Shown piece after piece: positions 22,001 through 34,037 of a stretch of DNA of 34,161 nucleotides. The notes under the pieces were generated by a model. The model saw only the letters and a program-made list of their open reading frames with translations, made no database searches and had not been told where the DNA came from. Each line of letters begins with the position of its first letter. Positions within the stretch are counted from its first letter, which is position 1. Position numbers and translations under genes: made by a program. Source of the stretch: Emmonsiellopsis sp. PD_33 (lineage: Eukaryota; Ascomycota; Eurotiomycetes; Onygenales; Ajellomycetaceae); contig JANTQF010000368.1 in the NCBI GenBank assembly GCA_032988165.1, forward strand, positions 1 through 34,161. The letters are read 5' to 3'.

Positions 22001-23600
22001 AATCTTCAGCTGTCAAATTACTTAGAGTTATATAATGTAAATAGCTAAACCCTCTAGTAGAGTAGAACAGAGCATACACTAAAGAAAAGAAGAGAGAATA
22101 CTAAAAATGAATGAAAGTATAAGAATGAGCTATTAAATCTAATGTAGGGCTTATTACCATAGATTCTGAGGAAGACTCTATAAAATTCAAAGCTAGATCA
22201 CTCTCTCAGAGCTTCTGAAGTGCAATCTGATGGCTTGACAAGTTCTTAGTAGTAGAAGTCTGATAGAGATAGAGACACACATCTTTATAACTAATATTAG
22301 AGAATTTGTGGGTCATATCAGGCATGAACAGGGCAAGCTTATTAGTAGTAATAAGTAGGTCATAATAATATCCCCCATCCTTATTTGATATAAGATGAAG
22401 GGAAGAATTTAGATGCAGGTAAGAAGACTTATTAGTATTATCATATAGAATATTTTTAGCCTGATGGAGAATGTTAATAAAGAGATTATTCAAATAGATA
22501 TAGGTATTAAATAAGATGATAATCTCATACTATCTAGGCTTAAAATCTCAACCTTAAATGTGATTCCAGGCAGCCTCCTGAGGATTAAAAAAATAAAGCT
22601 AAGTAAAAGCAGCAGGGCCTGTATCTACCTTCAATGGTCTCATTATGTGGTAGATACTGCCCTGAACCTGCATGATATATAGATGCTTGCTAGCTGAAAG
22701 ATGAGAAGGAGATTTAAAACTAATAGAAATAAATAATAATAATAAATTTATTAAATATATATTCTGGAAAAAGAAAGATAATAGCTCATAAGCTCCAGAG
22801 AAAAAAGAGTAGATAATAGACTCTTCAACAGACTTAAATATAAGAGGAAAAGTAAAGGTAACTCTCTCATTCTTACAGTAGTTAGTATAATTCTGAGAAT
22901 ATTTTATTTTGAGTAACTCAGAAGCCTAGAATAAAGTACCACATACAGGATAGACCTTATCTATATGCTTAAAATCTAGAGGTTCTCAGTAGGTAGTATT
23001 AGATAAAGATGTGAGAATAAATGAAATGTCAGATGTAGAGTAGATAGAGTATTAAATAATATCTATATCAACTATCAGAAGATCATTGAAATACTGAAGA
23101 TAGATATTATAGGTAAGATGTAGAAAAGCACTTTAAGGCCCTCTATTATTATAGTAATTCAGATAATGACTGAACTAGCTATTAGAAAGAGGCCTAAAAC
23201 CATAATCCTTATAGTAATGAATAATAGTAATATCCCAGTAGTCCTAATAGTGTCTCTTATAATAATTTAATAAAAAGACCTCACACACAATATACTTAAT
23301 AATCACTCTAGCCCTGACCTTCTTCCTACAGATAGTATAATAACTACTCTAATAGTCAGATAGAGGTTTAAAATTACAGTTAGTATAAGATAAAAGTATC
23401 TGAGTAATAATAGTAATATCTAGCCTAATAAGAGCCCTACAGGCAGCTTGATATCTATTACAATACTTATACCAGAAGTTCAGAAGCTGATAATGATAAT
23501 CTAAGTAAATATAATTCTTACTTAGGGTAAATTCAGAGGAAATAGACATTAGAGGAGTAGTTACTCTGGCTAAACTCAGATACATTAAATACTAAGTATA

Positions 23601-24949
23601 TTGAGAACTAATAGTATATTACTTGTAGCAGCTGTTGCAGGTATGATGAGGAATAAAAGTCTAAACTAATAATAATATAAAGCTTAGAGAGGTATTAAAT
23701 GTAGAGACTGAAAGAGGAGAAGACACTAAATTTATTATAAAGAGAGTAGAGGATGAAGGACTCTAGAAAGACAGAATAATAAAAGATATAATAGTAAAAA
23801 ATGAGAAGTAATATTTAAATAAAGATAAATCAAAATGAATAAAGATATAGATGGTAAAAAGTATAGAGGATAGTAAATAATAAAGAAGACTAATAAAGAG
23901 TGGTAAACAGCAAAAGATATATATATACACTAAATAAAGATATTAATGATCTAACTTAAGATAACCTCATAAATCTCATAATCTCATAAATAAAATCAAC
24001 AATCTAATATTAATGCTAAGAATGTGGAGAGGCAGCAGACTAAAATCAAAAAGAGGAAAGAAATTAGTAGTAAATAACTAAGAGATAGAATTTATAGAGA
24101 GGATATATAGTATATAGATATACAGAGAATATTAGAATTAATAAAGATAATGAAAAAGATAGTTAAAACATTAATTTATCTTATACATCTAATGATTATA
24201 GGTCTCATACTCAGCTCATCATGATAATTAAGTAGATGTAGCAGGCAAGAAAGGGACAGGCTGTACAGGCAGCATTAATATAGTTAATAGAGCTGTAGAA
24301 ATAGGTCATACTGATACTATCAGTATAGTAGTAGACTGTACCAGTAATACTAACTTAGAAGGTAAAATAGAGATAGATGATACTAGTAAAGTCAATTAAG
24401 AGGCCTCATCCATCTACCTAGATCTCAGGGTATCAATGAAATTAACAGGAAGCCTGGGACCCAGAACATCATTAAGGGCATTATAATAGGAGATGCTGAA
24501 GGGATCCCAAATGACCACTGAAGATAGTAAGAAAACAGACAGACTAAAGGTTAAGTAGCACTTAGGGGGCAGTAGAGGGTACTCAGCAGGGGGAAACATG
24601 GCAACAGTGCAGATGTAAGATATATATATACAGTAAAGAGGTGGAACATGTAGGATGTTGAGGATAGAAGGAAAGGAGGAGATTGGGGCAGAGGGACTAA
24701 AGCACATCATGTGATCAAAAGGTGGTGAGCAAAAGGACACTAAAATATGAGTATTTTCCTGACATTCCCTCACTGAGATAGCATTCTGCTGACCCAACTG
24801 AGAACATACATATATGAATCTCCCTCCCCACAACCAAACCAACCTTACCAAACAAAACCCACACCCCATCCGCCCATCCCCGATGAATGAAGCAAGCCCT
24901 ATTCCAAACCTAATTTTATTAACCCCAAGACGACTGCCTACCTACCTAC
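23601..24949. other. Relic flank between Helitron coding remains and the TRK 3' end
   Basis: The stretch is CpG-free to 24870. It probably includes the N-terminal part and 5' end of the Helitron, but I see no reliable motif. A 151-codon minus frame (24414-24869) is open but has no recognisable similarity. The 80 bp from 24871 to 24949 are ordinary DNA and should hold the TRK 3' UTR. Confidence 0.5.
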
Positions 24950-27900
24950 CTACGTCGTCCTCGACCTCGCCGAAACCGCAATCGTCAGATCCCTCGATAT
25001 CCCACCATCTCGCGACGTTGTCTCGGTCAGGTTGCGCCGGTCGCTGGGGAGGATTATCTACAATTGTTATATATTATTAGTAAATCACACACGCACACAC
25101 CCACAACACACATAAACATCCTAAAAAAAGGAAAGGTGGGGGATGGGGAAAAACTAACAGCCCTATCAACCTCATACGGCAGCCCGCGATGTCTGCCACG
25201 GATCATCATGGCGCAGATCACTAGTTTCCCCAAGACGCTGAAGCGGGTTGTTAGGGAGCTGTTTACGGCTGGGTGCCCGAGGGAGAGGCCGACGTTGCCG
25301 CTGTTGGTGGGGTTTGGTTTGGTTAGAAGGGGGATTAATCAATAATGGGGGAAGGGGGGGTCAAGGAAGTGGGTAAGACGTACTATGCAGATACCACTTC
25401 GAAGAATACAGAGAAGATGGCGAAGCCCTGATGTTTTCGTCATTAGCATTTTGGTTAGCTTTGAATTTTGCTCGATCCCGGTTTGGCCGGGTGGAGTGGA
25501 GGGGGGGAGGGGTGAGGAGGGTAGGACGTACGGGCTCCGCATTATCCGCAATCTTCGAGCCCTCGGTTAGTGTGAGAATGAACATTCCTAAGAATATATA
25601 CCACAGGTCGAAGGCTAGTTGCTTCTTCATGTGAGCGCCTAGATAGGAGGCGGGGCCGTTTGATTCGTCGATTTCTGCTTCTGTTGGGTCGTAGAGACCG
25701 AGGGAGGATTCTTCGTAGATGTTTGTTCTGTGGGGTGATTAGGTTTTGTTTTGATATGCGTGATATGGATTAACCAGGGGGGGGAAGAAAAAAAAAGGGG
25801 CTGGGAAGGGTTGTGGTCACCTTCTCACGCTGATAGCAATCGGGAAGACGGAAATGTACATCATAACTAGATAAATGATAGGTTAGCAGAAAAGAAATAC
25901 AACCCAACCACGTCCCAAGAAACTCATTGAAGTCACCTACCCATAAGCGTAAACTGCACCCCCGGATGCACCTTTGAGATATTAAACGTACTCGTCCCCG
26001 TCGTCCTCGCCGACGCCGCCTGGAACAGCGCCGCCAAAAACCGGCTCCCGCCCGACTCCACCGCCGTCACCTCGGGATTATTTAAATCCAACACAAGAAA
26101 CAGCAATACATCTACAAAGTTCAAAAACACCAAACTGGCAAATAATATCCAGGTGGGTCCGCTGGGGAATAGCAGCGTGTAGCAGCGCCGCGGGTGGTCG
26201 AGGAGGAAGTTCAGGGGTTCGCGGATGGCGGCGTTGCGCGGGGAGAGTTTGAAGAGAGTCCAGATTATTAGGCGCAACATGCATGGGTAGCCGGTGTTCC
26301 CGATGTAGATGAGGAAGGTCATGAGGATCATCGGGAAGGTGGCCTCGCGGAAACTGGCCATCGAGTCGGGCGTGAGGGTGTAGCCGAGGTTATTGAAGGC
26401 GGTCATCGAAGTGTAGAAGGCCCTGGGCGGGTAGTATTAGTGATGGCTCCTACGTAGGGTTGTGGGCGTTCATGTATATAACCTACCACCACGTAGAGCT
26501 CTGTCCTATTTCACGAAGATATTCCCGATATTGGGGGTCTGAGTTGTGGATCCAGGGTACCAAGCAGACTACTCCAACAACATGCCAGAAGACGTAGTAG
26601 CCTATGTGGTTTTTGTTAGCTTTCCGCCCACCATACCACTTATACAGAACAAAGTACAAATCAATTGCACAACTTACTAAACACAATCTTCGCCAACAGC
26701 TTCAAACTCCGATACTCAATGCCCCCCAACTCATCCCGCTGCTCATCGGTCAAGTCCAAGAACTTTGAATTCCGCCCCATTAACGGGTCATATGACAGAT
26801 ACGGCATTTCAAGAGCTCGCCGCGTGGATGAGCTATCACGGCGACCCGAGGCAGACCGCGAACGCTTGCGCGAATCGTTTCCGAGAACAAAAGCATTCGT
26901 GGCAGCTCGTTCGATGGATACGGCATGAGACAGCAGTCTGCCCATGGTGGGAAGTTTGCGGCGTTCATTTTCTCCTGATGGTCCGGGCATGGACTGGTCT
27001 TCGGTGCTGATACGCTTCATCAATTCGTCCCCGTCTTTTTCTGTGTCTTAGTTTCTTGATTCATAGCTATGGCAAGGACTGGAAACGTCAATCCACGGTG
27101 TATATCTTACCGTCATCAACCTCATGAACCGTTTGTCCTATAACAACAGATTAGCACCCCCGCCACATGAAAAAAAAAACCATCTCCTTTGAGCTAAACT
27201 CACCACTCTCAAACTCCCTCGGTCCCGGAATCCTCAGCGCCCTTCCGCGGGGCTCCCTATGCGTCTCAGCAGCAAAGCTAATATGCCCAGGTCCGGTCGT
27301 CGTCGCGGTGGTGGTACGTTCGAGCTTCGGAGGAGCATCGGGCGTAGAACTAATCTGATCAATTACAGGCAGTTGATTTGGCGCAGTGGTAGTGGTGGGA
27401 GTGGTTGAATCACCCTTTTTCGTGCTTCCATTCTCATGTTCACGTTCATTTTCGTGTCCGTATCCCTGCTCACGATCATGCTCACGATCACGATCAAGTT
27501 CACGTTCACGTTCACGTTCACGCTCACGTTCACTAGGGCCCTTAATGACGCTTGCCACTCTATGCCGTAACATCCCTCCCCCCTCTGCCTCTGAATTGCG
27601 CCTGGCGATCCCTCCTGCAGAGATAGTAGGCCTGAGCACTCGAATATCCAACTTCTTCGTAGCGGACAGCGCGCTGCGTACCCGAGCACTCGCTCTCTCA
27701 AACGCCTGGGACTGTGTTTGTGACTGGCCCTGTCTTAGACGACTAGGTATACGCGATAGACGGACTACAAAACGGAACCGAAAAAGACGATAAAAAAGAA
27801 CATGTCAACTGCGATCAATTCACAGATATTCCCCGCAATCAATCAAAAAAAAAGAGAGAAAAGAACGCAAATCAGAGGAGGGCGAGAAAATCTTCTTCTC

Positions 27901-28376
27901 TCTTCTCTCCATAGTGGAAAACTTTACCAATGTCTTTGAAGCGGGTTTCAAACCAGTAAAGCCGTACCAGGACGACGACCAGGTTTATCACGCTGAGGTT
28001 GGAGATGAGCGGCATGATGTAGATTGCTATTTGCTGATAGGTGTTCATTGACATAACGTCCACGCTGAATAGCATATCAGCTGCTTGTGCCGGTTTTATA
28101 TGTGGGGAATGGGAGACGATGCTGATATGAAAGCAAGATAATACACACCTATTCAGCCCCGTCGTCGTCGCCGCGCTCACAGAGGAGAAGAACGAATCAA
28201 TGGGCGAGAGGTTTTTGGCTGGGCCCATGACGATCCATCCAACCATGGTGAGGGAGAGGATGTAGGCATCTAGTCATAGCAAGGTAAAGTGTGAGAGAGA
28301 GCTCATTTCTGCGGTACAAGGACGGGAGGATATCTATACAGTGAAGCCGTATAAAATTCCATTTTGGGAGCCGCAT
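24950..28376 (-). CDS. trk1: TRK-type potassium transporter (792 aa)
   Basis: Plasma-membrane K+ uptake protein of the Trk/HKT superfamily. Thirteen exons: 28376-28340, 28269-28149, 28064-27928, 27764-27204, 27137-27111, 27040-26678, 26601-26487, 26422-25941, 25866-25821, 25727-25532, 25427-25384, 25300-25159, 25057-24950 (2379 nt in frame). The four pore-loop glycines are visible: TTTGLN (Gly50), NNLGYT (Gly467), RTTGTST (Gly596) and GNVGLSLG (Gly714). A long hydrophilic loop (about 99-400) carries a charged RE/DR/EH repeat and the family block YLSYDPLMGRNSKFLDLT ... LGGIEYRSLKLL. RGRHRGLPYEVDRA is the usual C-terminal signature. The start is ATG 28376, downstream of an in-frame stop, giving MRLPKWNFIRLHYAYI. 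It is unrelated to the PKS cluster, and its stop codon is 80 bp from the CpG-free relic. Confidence 0.93.
27111..27137 (-). other. 27-nt mini-exon of TRK
   Basis: Exon 5 contributes the residues QTVHEVDD plus two split codons, between a TTATAG acceptor and a GTAAGA donor. It joins the two halves of the hydrophilic loop in frame and is easily missed by gene finders. Confidence 0.75.
27415..27545 (-). repeat. Hexanucleotide-like repeats encoding the RE/DR/EH tract of TRK
   Basis: Repeated CGTGAA-type units on the minus strand encode alternating Arg-Glu, then Asp-Arg and Glu-His pairs, in the cytosolic loop of the potassium transporter. It is low-complexity and probably variable in length among strains. 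Confidence 0.75.
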
Positions 28377-30415
28377 TGGAAGACTGGAGCGTGAGGGGCA
28401 AGTTCAACGTCTCCACGCAAGAGTGCCGGTAAAGATATAGGGGGGATTGCGGCTTGTCGGGAGGTGTGTATTCGTGCTGTCTGATGGAAATGCACTACTA
28501 AGCAGGAAATTATATAGCCCGAGAGAGATATAAAAATAAGAGCAGTCGGAGAAACCAGCAGAGGACAAGAAAACCAAGAGATGGGCCTATTTTAAAGCAA
28601 AAACGAAGATCTCCACAAGGAATAACTAACTAACCTTAAAAAAATAAAACATCAAGGGCAAAAAAAAAGAAAGAAAAACGAAAACGAAAACAAAAAAAAA
28701 AGAAAATTCATACCCATGTCCATCCATGCTCATTCATCCCAGCAACATCCAATGATCCCATCCATGAGGCACCGGGGGCATTCGCAGCATCTCATCTCAC
28801 CAGCCCGAACCTCGACTCTCGAGGGCCTGAGCCAGAGCAATGGGCCATGGCATCATCACCGTCAGCCCAGCAAAAACACCCATTCCATTACCAAACAAGA
28901 ACAACCTGATTTGCGCCCTGTCGGCTGTAATCAGCCACAGGACGGAGGGCCACCCCCCAGCCTCATGAATAGCACTAACTTATAAAAAGCAGCTAGTTAG
29001 CCGACCGCCGAGGAGTCAAGACTCAAGAGTCAAGGAGTCGCCAATTGCCACCGCAAGCCTGAACGGCCAAGCCAGCGGTGTTGAACCTGTTGGCTGGGGC
29101 GGTGGAGCTTGCGGGTGGTGAGGTATTGGTTTCGGGTGGTTGGCAGCAATGAGATGACAGTGCCAGGTTGTCAGTGACAGTGACAGTGGCAATCAATGAA
29201 TTATGGTGGAGAGCAATGGGCAATAGGGCGTGGCCGGGTGGATGAAGATGTCAGATTGGAAGTGTGAAGTGTGAAGCAAGAGAGCAAAGACGTTGGTTGA
29301 ACTGACTGTCCTTCTTTCCTCTAACCTGCACCAAGGTTAGCTACGAGTTAATGTTATTTATTTATTCAAATCTAACCACCAGGAACCATTAGTTACCAGC
29401 ATGCATCTCATCCATCTCACTCTCACACACACACACAAAAAAGAAAGAAATTTACAAATAGCCAAAACCCCTACCAAATTCCAAATCTCAAACCCAACCA
29501 CTCCCCACCACCAGCCATGCCACGTTTTCGCCAATCCCCCTCCTGTAGGCTGGAGGCCTATGATATCGTCGCTAACTTAAACTCCCCGTCCAGAAGAACC
29601 TAACTAACTCGGCGGTGGGGACTGCACGGCTCGGAAGCCCCCAGCCGTGCGGATCGATAGATAGATGGGCCACTCTTTACTTTATTATTTATTTAATTAC
29701 TCCGTAAATTGGCTGAAATGTATGTATATAGTTTTCAGATATCACAAGAACCCTCGCTGCTATCATCGTGAGGCTCATACAGCAATTGCTTCAATCCACG
29801 GCAAAATAGAAAGATCAGATCGTACCTTGTCCTCTCCTTTCCATCAAGGTACATGCTTTCTTTTTTTTTCTTTTTCTTTACACGATTGGACACGTCCATC
29901 TCGTCGACAGCGAGATAACTATGTTGCTTATCATGACACGCAAGCTGTCGAAACTTGAACGGAACTACTTGGAAGCATGGCTAGTGGCCCGGCAGAGCAA
30001 TATTTCTAGATTGGGGACAGACTGGGTCAAGATAAAATATCACAACAAAACAAATTCGGTATAAACACATGGGCAGCGAGTTTACAATTTTGCAGCAGAA
30101 AAAGAAAGGTAAGAGGTGCTCGGTAGATCAAGTAAATCGCAACGGGTAAAGCAGCAAAAAGAATAAGCAGCACAGTAACAAAGAAGGAGTGGAAAGAAAC
30201 CAGAGCATTTCATCATGCCCAGAAGAACCGACAACGAATCCCACGCCAGCCGGTATTAGCACACAAGCGAATAGAGCCAACGCAAAGCAAACAACCCTCT
30301 TTTTTTTTGGTGGGCGAACAGAAGAAAACGGGGAAAGGCTTTCAAACACACAAGTCGTCACGCTCCGGTAGTAGTCACATAAAATTCAGACGAATGGATC
30401 GACTCCATTCTAGCT
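28377..30415. other. 2-kb intergenic region upstream of TRK and downstream of the RNA-binding gene
   Basis: No gene seen. It contains A-rich runs (28620-28710, the strand opposite to TRK), short direct repeats around GAGTCAAG (29017-29040) and GTGACA (29160-29190), a CA repeat (29423-29438) and T-rich runs (29862-29880, 30299-30308). The side near 28377-28700 should carry the TRK promoter and 5' UTR. The side near 30300-30415 should be the 3' UTR of the Gbp2-like gene. Small open frames here lack recognisable features. Confidence 0.6.
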
Positions 30416-32548
30416 TCACATGATTTGGTCTTGGGTGAGACCACCAGTAGGCTCGGTTCCTTCCATGGCTTCCCCGGAACCACCGGTCAAGTACTTGACG
30501 AAGGTCAGGCCAAGAGGGCGGCCCCCGTATTGATAACCCGTGAACTTGTCTGATTGTGATGTGAGTAATGGGCTTCTGGAGAGAGCAATGGGGGCGAGAC
30601 TTACTGATGGCAGTCTCTGCGTTCTCTGCGGAGTCGAACTCAACAACACCGGTTCCTCGCGAACGTCCATTGGCCTCATACTGGATTTCGGCCCGCTCGA
30701 CTTTACCAATGGTCGAAAAGAGGTCAACCAGATCTTCGTTGCATGTGGACCATGGAAGCTGTTACAGTTAGTTAAACATGCTGATAAAAGTTATGGACGG
30801 GTTTGGCGTACGTTGCGGACGTAGATAACAGCGCTTCTCTCTCCACCAGAGGTTGCAAAGTCCGTGAATGGGTTTGGCGGAACTGACGCTCCACCCTCCG
30901 GAGGTCCGGTGGCACTACCGCTGAAGCTTCCCCCACCAAAGCCACCACCTCTTCCGCCTCCAAAGCCACCACCAAATCCACCTCCACGACCGCCAAATCC
31001 TCCACGTCCACCTACGAAACCGCCACGGCCTCCAAAGCCGCCCCCGAAGCCTCCCCGACCTGGGAAGCCACCACCAACAGCTCCAGCGTAGCGGTCTTCG
31101 CGGACTTCAAGTGTGCGGCCTTGCCAGTCATATCCATTAAACTGCTGAATAGCATTTCGGGCATCATCCGCACTTTCGAATGCAACAATCCCGGATCCTT
31201 TCGGGCGGCCACTGGGGTCAGAGTGCACGTCGGCACGGACAACAGCACCTTGCTGAGCTGTAAAGGGGTTGTTTGTCAATGTATGCGACCACAACTACAC
31301 GCACGGGTATTATGCGGAACGATTCAACGAGGGGCAAAAGTTTCAACTTACCGGCTTGGCGGAATAGATCTTTCAGGTCCTGCCAGCCAACGTTGAATGG
31401 GAGCTAAAAGTTCCAAAGTCAATTGTTCACAGTCCAGGTCAAATGTTGGGAGATCGAGGGAAAGAGTGATAAAGGCAACATATTAGGGGATAATCTGTGC
31501 ATAAATGTGTATCGGAAGGGTAACAAACGTTAGAGACGTAGATTTGTCGGCTTCCGGCTCCGGGGCCTCCGGGGCCTCCAGGGCCTCCATAACCATAGCC
31601 TCCGCGGCCAGGGCCTCCGAAATCGCCACGTGCTGGGGGACCAGTAAATCGGGGTTCAGCCTCGCGGTCCTAGATGCTCCCAGAACGGGGGAACAACATT
31701 AGTCACTTGAAATTTGTAGAGTGGGGATGGGGGGATTGCAAAATGGGATCCTACCTCGCGGACATAAACAAGTCTGCCCATCAGGTTCTGATTACTGAGC
31801 GTTGCCACAGCTTGCTGAGCTTGGTCCCTCGATGCGTATTCCACAATCCTGCAGATACAAAGTTAGATCAAGTGTTGAGAAGAGTAAGAAGATAATGGTG
31901 GTTACTTACCCGCAGCCCTACATTAACCGGACATCCAAGCCCCAACCCGTCAATCCAACGTCCATCAAAATAACCAAAGGAAAACCAGGAAACCAGCCAC
32001 AGCTACACATTGACGCCCACCTTCGACATTCCATTGGGAAGCAGTAAGACATCGGCAAAGAGGACCTCTCCAGCTAAAATATCGCAAACACAAGCACAGT
32101 CAGCTTAGTTCTTCCCAAGATTATAGTACAGCAGATATTCCACCACGTTGGCTGCTATCCATGTACGGTAATGGCCCGGCTCACCCTGTCTCATAAAATC
32201 TTTAAGATGATGCCATTTGACATCGTAGGAAAGGTTCCCAACATAGACCCGGCGGTCTTGTTGGGAGGATTCGCGGACTGATTGCATCATTTGTTCCTTG
32301 GCAACCGAACGATCTTCGAACGAACGAACAGGGGGGGCAACACCACGTCCTCCGTATCCAGAGCCTGAATGTCCGCCAGGAGGAGCAGCTGCACCGCTCA
32401 TAGGAGATCGGGATCGACGATCGTTGCGACGGTAGTCCTCACGGCTGCGGGAGCGGCTGCGAGGCGAATACGAACGACGAGCGCGACGGGGACTGCGGGA
32501 ACGACGACGAGGGGAACGCGATCTCTCACGCTGCAAGTAGTTAGCCAT
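30416..32548 (-). CDS. gbp2: Gbp2/Hrb1-like SR-type RNA-binding protein with three RRMs (481 aa)
   Basis: Nuclear mRNA-binding protein, probably in mRNA export and quality control by analogy with yeast Gbp2/Hrb1. Nine exons: 32548-32185, 32073-32021, 31917-31910, 31848-31755, 31669-31529, 31403-31352, 31257-30812, 30758-30605, 30549-30416 (1446 nt). Residues 8-50 form an RS-rich domain. RRM1 (about 101-175): VYVGNL and KGCGIVEY. RRM2 (about 216-290): IYVSNL and KGSGIVAF. RRM3 (about 382-460): IYVRNL and RGTGVVEF. Between RRM2 and RRM3 is an RGG/GGF-rich tract (about 300-350). A shorter GPGRGGYGYGGPGG linker lies between RRM1 and RRM2. The start is taken at MANYLQRERSRSP; the same frame is open to 32617, so a longer N-terminus is possible but lacks conserved character. 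Confidence 0.93.
31910..31917 (-). other. 8-nt microexon encoding part of RRM1 RNP1
   Basis: GGCTGCGG lies between a TGTAG acceptor and a GTAAGT donor. Joining exon 2 (ends ATGTCGAAG) to this microexon and to exon 4 (starts GATTGTGG) gives SKGCGIVEYAS, the complete RNP1 core. Skipping it would delete GC and shift the frame. Confidence 0.85.
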
Positions 32549-33279
32549 CACAATGCCAACGACAGCGCAATGTGAAAAATAAGGGGACGAAGTTAAGAGT
32601 TGTGGAGAGGTTGTCAATGCACGGAGGCAGACACTGTAGCATCAGAGAAACTAGTGCAAGGGAGGGGGGATTCACAGGAGCGTGAATAAGGGAAGTGAAG
32701 GGCGTTGGGATTCGCGGGATAGGAGCGATTGATAAGGCAAGGGCTAACAGTGGAGTGGATGACAGGCACGTGAAGGGGTCGAGGAAGAACGGAACCGAGA
32801 GGCTGGTGAATCGCGACTGGAGAGGACAAGGGGACAGCAGAGCAGCAGGCGGTGGACAAGAGCGCAGAGGAGAAGACGAGGGAGAAATGACGAGGGAGTA
32901 GTCAAGTGATGCGGCTCTGCAGTTCTCAGTCTACCCTGATTGGGACTCGACTTCGGCCGCGTCCTCTCCCCACCAACCCGGTTTGCGCCATTGCGTGTCC
33001 CTGGATGGAGATACTGTTCTGTGCTGGGTCTGCTTCGCAATGCTTGTGTCCATTATCACAGGATCGTTTGCAGACATCATACAGGTGACATGTGTGTTGA
33101 GGAGTACAAGGAAGGGCTGTGGTTGGCGAGAAATATCGAGATTCATAGTAGGAGTAGGAAAAGTGTTCTTTCAAGAAACACCGCTTGCGGACTTACAGGG
33201 CGATAAACGTCGGCTGTTTCTAGTAAGGTGAGGAGGTCTGAGTGAGCCACGGTCTTGCAGCCAACAAAGGACAAGATAA

Positions 33280-33390
33280 AGCAAGAGATGAGAGAAGGGA
33301 ACGGGAACGGATGGTAAAGGGAGAAGAAGAAGGGGACAGAGTGAGGAAGAGGAAGAAAGAAGAGGGAGAGGGAGGAGAAGAGTGGAGCAG
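33280..33390 (+). repeat. Polypurine tract
   Basis: About 110 bases that are almost entirely A and G on the plus strand, with a few C or T breaks. Such tracts are common in fungal promoters and can form triplex structures. Confidence 0.7.
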
Positions 33391-34018
33391 CACAGGATAT
33401 AGTGGTGCAGTAGGTGTGATAGAGTTGCTGGCCAACGGTCCCTAGTGGGCATCAGACCGCAGCAGCTGGAGGCAGCTCGAGCGCCAGACTTCGGCCAAGA
33501 CCAGGGGCCTGTCAACAGAGGAGGGGGGGAGGGAATACAGGGCTTTCAAGGGCTTTCAAGGAGGGGACGCTCTGGTGGAGGGGGGAGGGGGGCAAGGGAT
33601 TGAGGGGGGCCGTAGCAGCAGAAATGCCTGACTAGGAAAAGGGCAGAAACAGGACTGCGATGCGCTGCTGCGCTGGAATGCGGAAGCGGGATGGAGGGAT
33701 TATAATAATGATTGTTACCCCAGCACCCCAAAAATGCGCAAAAAAAATAAATACAAAATACAAATCAGCAGGTTACGGTCCAGGCGCCGCAGCCACCAAC
33801 CGGAGAGGCAAGGGGATCGGGAAGTGGTCAAGAGAACTGGTGCATAGCAGATGTAGCAGAGACGCGAAACGAAAAGGACCTAGTCGCGCAAAACGGGGAT
33901 GGGACAGCAGAATCGAGACACGCACCCATGGCTTATGTGGAGGATGAGGAGGCAGAGCGAGGCAGCGAAGACGGTCAGTCGAGGACCTCGTTCTCGGGCG
34001 CGTTGAAACGGATTCAAC

Positions 34019-34037
34019 GGGGGGGGGGGGGGGGGGG
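34019..34037 (+). repeat. Run of 19 consecutive G
   Basis: Uninterrupted G homopolymer 1.5 kb upstream of the Gbp2-like start codon. It can form G-quadruplexes, and its exact length is prone to sequencing error. Confidence 0.85.

Larger units (their letters stand above)
18600..23600 (-). mobile_element. Degraded Helitron: RepHel (zinc finger, Rep/HUH, PIF1-like helicase) relic
   Basis: Conceptual minus-strand reading through stops recovers the Helitron protein in order: a Cys-rich finger (YPVCGTLF ... NCKNE, about 22970-22850); VQGSIYHIMRPLKV then FTQLYFF (22675-22600); FLFQQWLLNMWLAI-like block (21845-21790); FMTLMCHFCKPTLF followed by FTVNSEWEEIQ (21635-21545); GKYITYI then MIEYQKRGLSYSHIL (21430-21350), the Rep HUH region; DIFQEACYIRGII-like helicase entry (20440-20370); FFLNDSNEINKTFIYN at Walker A (19890-19825); FPIQPAFVMIINKLQG (18800-18735) and the final helicase motif to about 18620. 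Gln and Trp in these blocks are partly inferred at TAG/TGA codons. HUH reads YSH for the usual HAH, and the Walker A glycines are lost, so the element is dead. Terminal TC and CTRR ends were not located. Confidence 0.85.
16842..24870. repeat. 8-kb CpG-free, AT-rich RIP-like tract holding a transposon relic
   Basis: I could find no CG dinucleotide by eye between about 16842 and 24870. Base composition is strongly AT and TA is very common. Frames recognisable as transposon protein are full of TAG, TAA and TGA at positions where families have Gln, Arg or Trp, the pattern left by C-to-T change on both strands (RIP or methylation-driven deamination). The edges are sharp: GC-rich MFS flank on the left and the TRK 3' end, 80 bp away, on the right. 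Confidence 0.88.

Noticed and set aside
24414..24869. 151-codon minus-strand open frame between the Helitron and TRK
   Set aside because: CpG-free relic DNA, no recognisable motif, no codon structure like the genes around it.
25933..28246. Several separate small membrane-protein genes
   Set aside because: The open frames join through canonical introns into one TRK transporter with all four pore loops.
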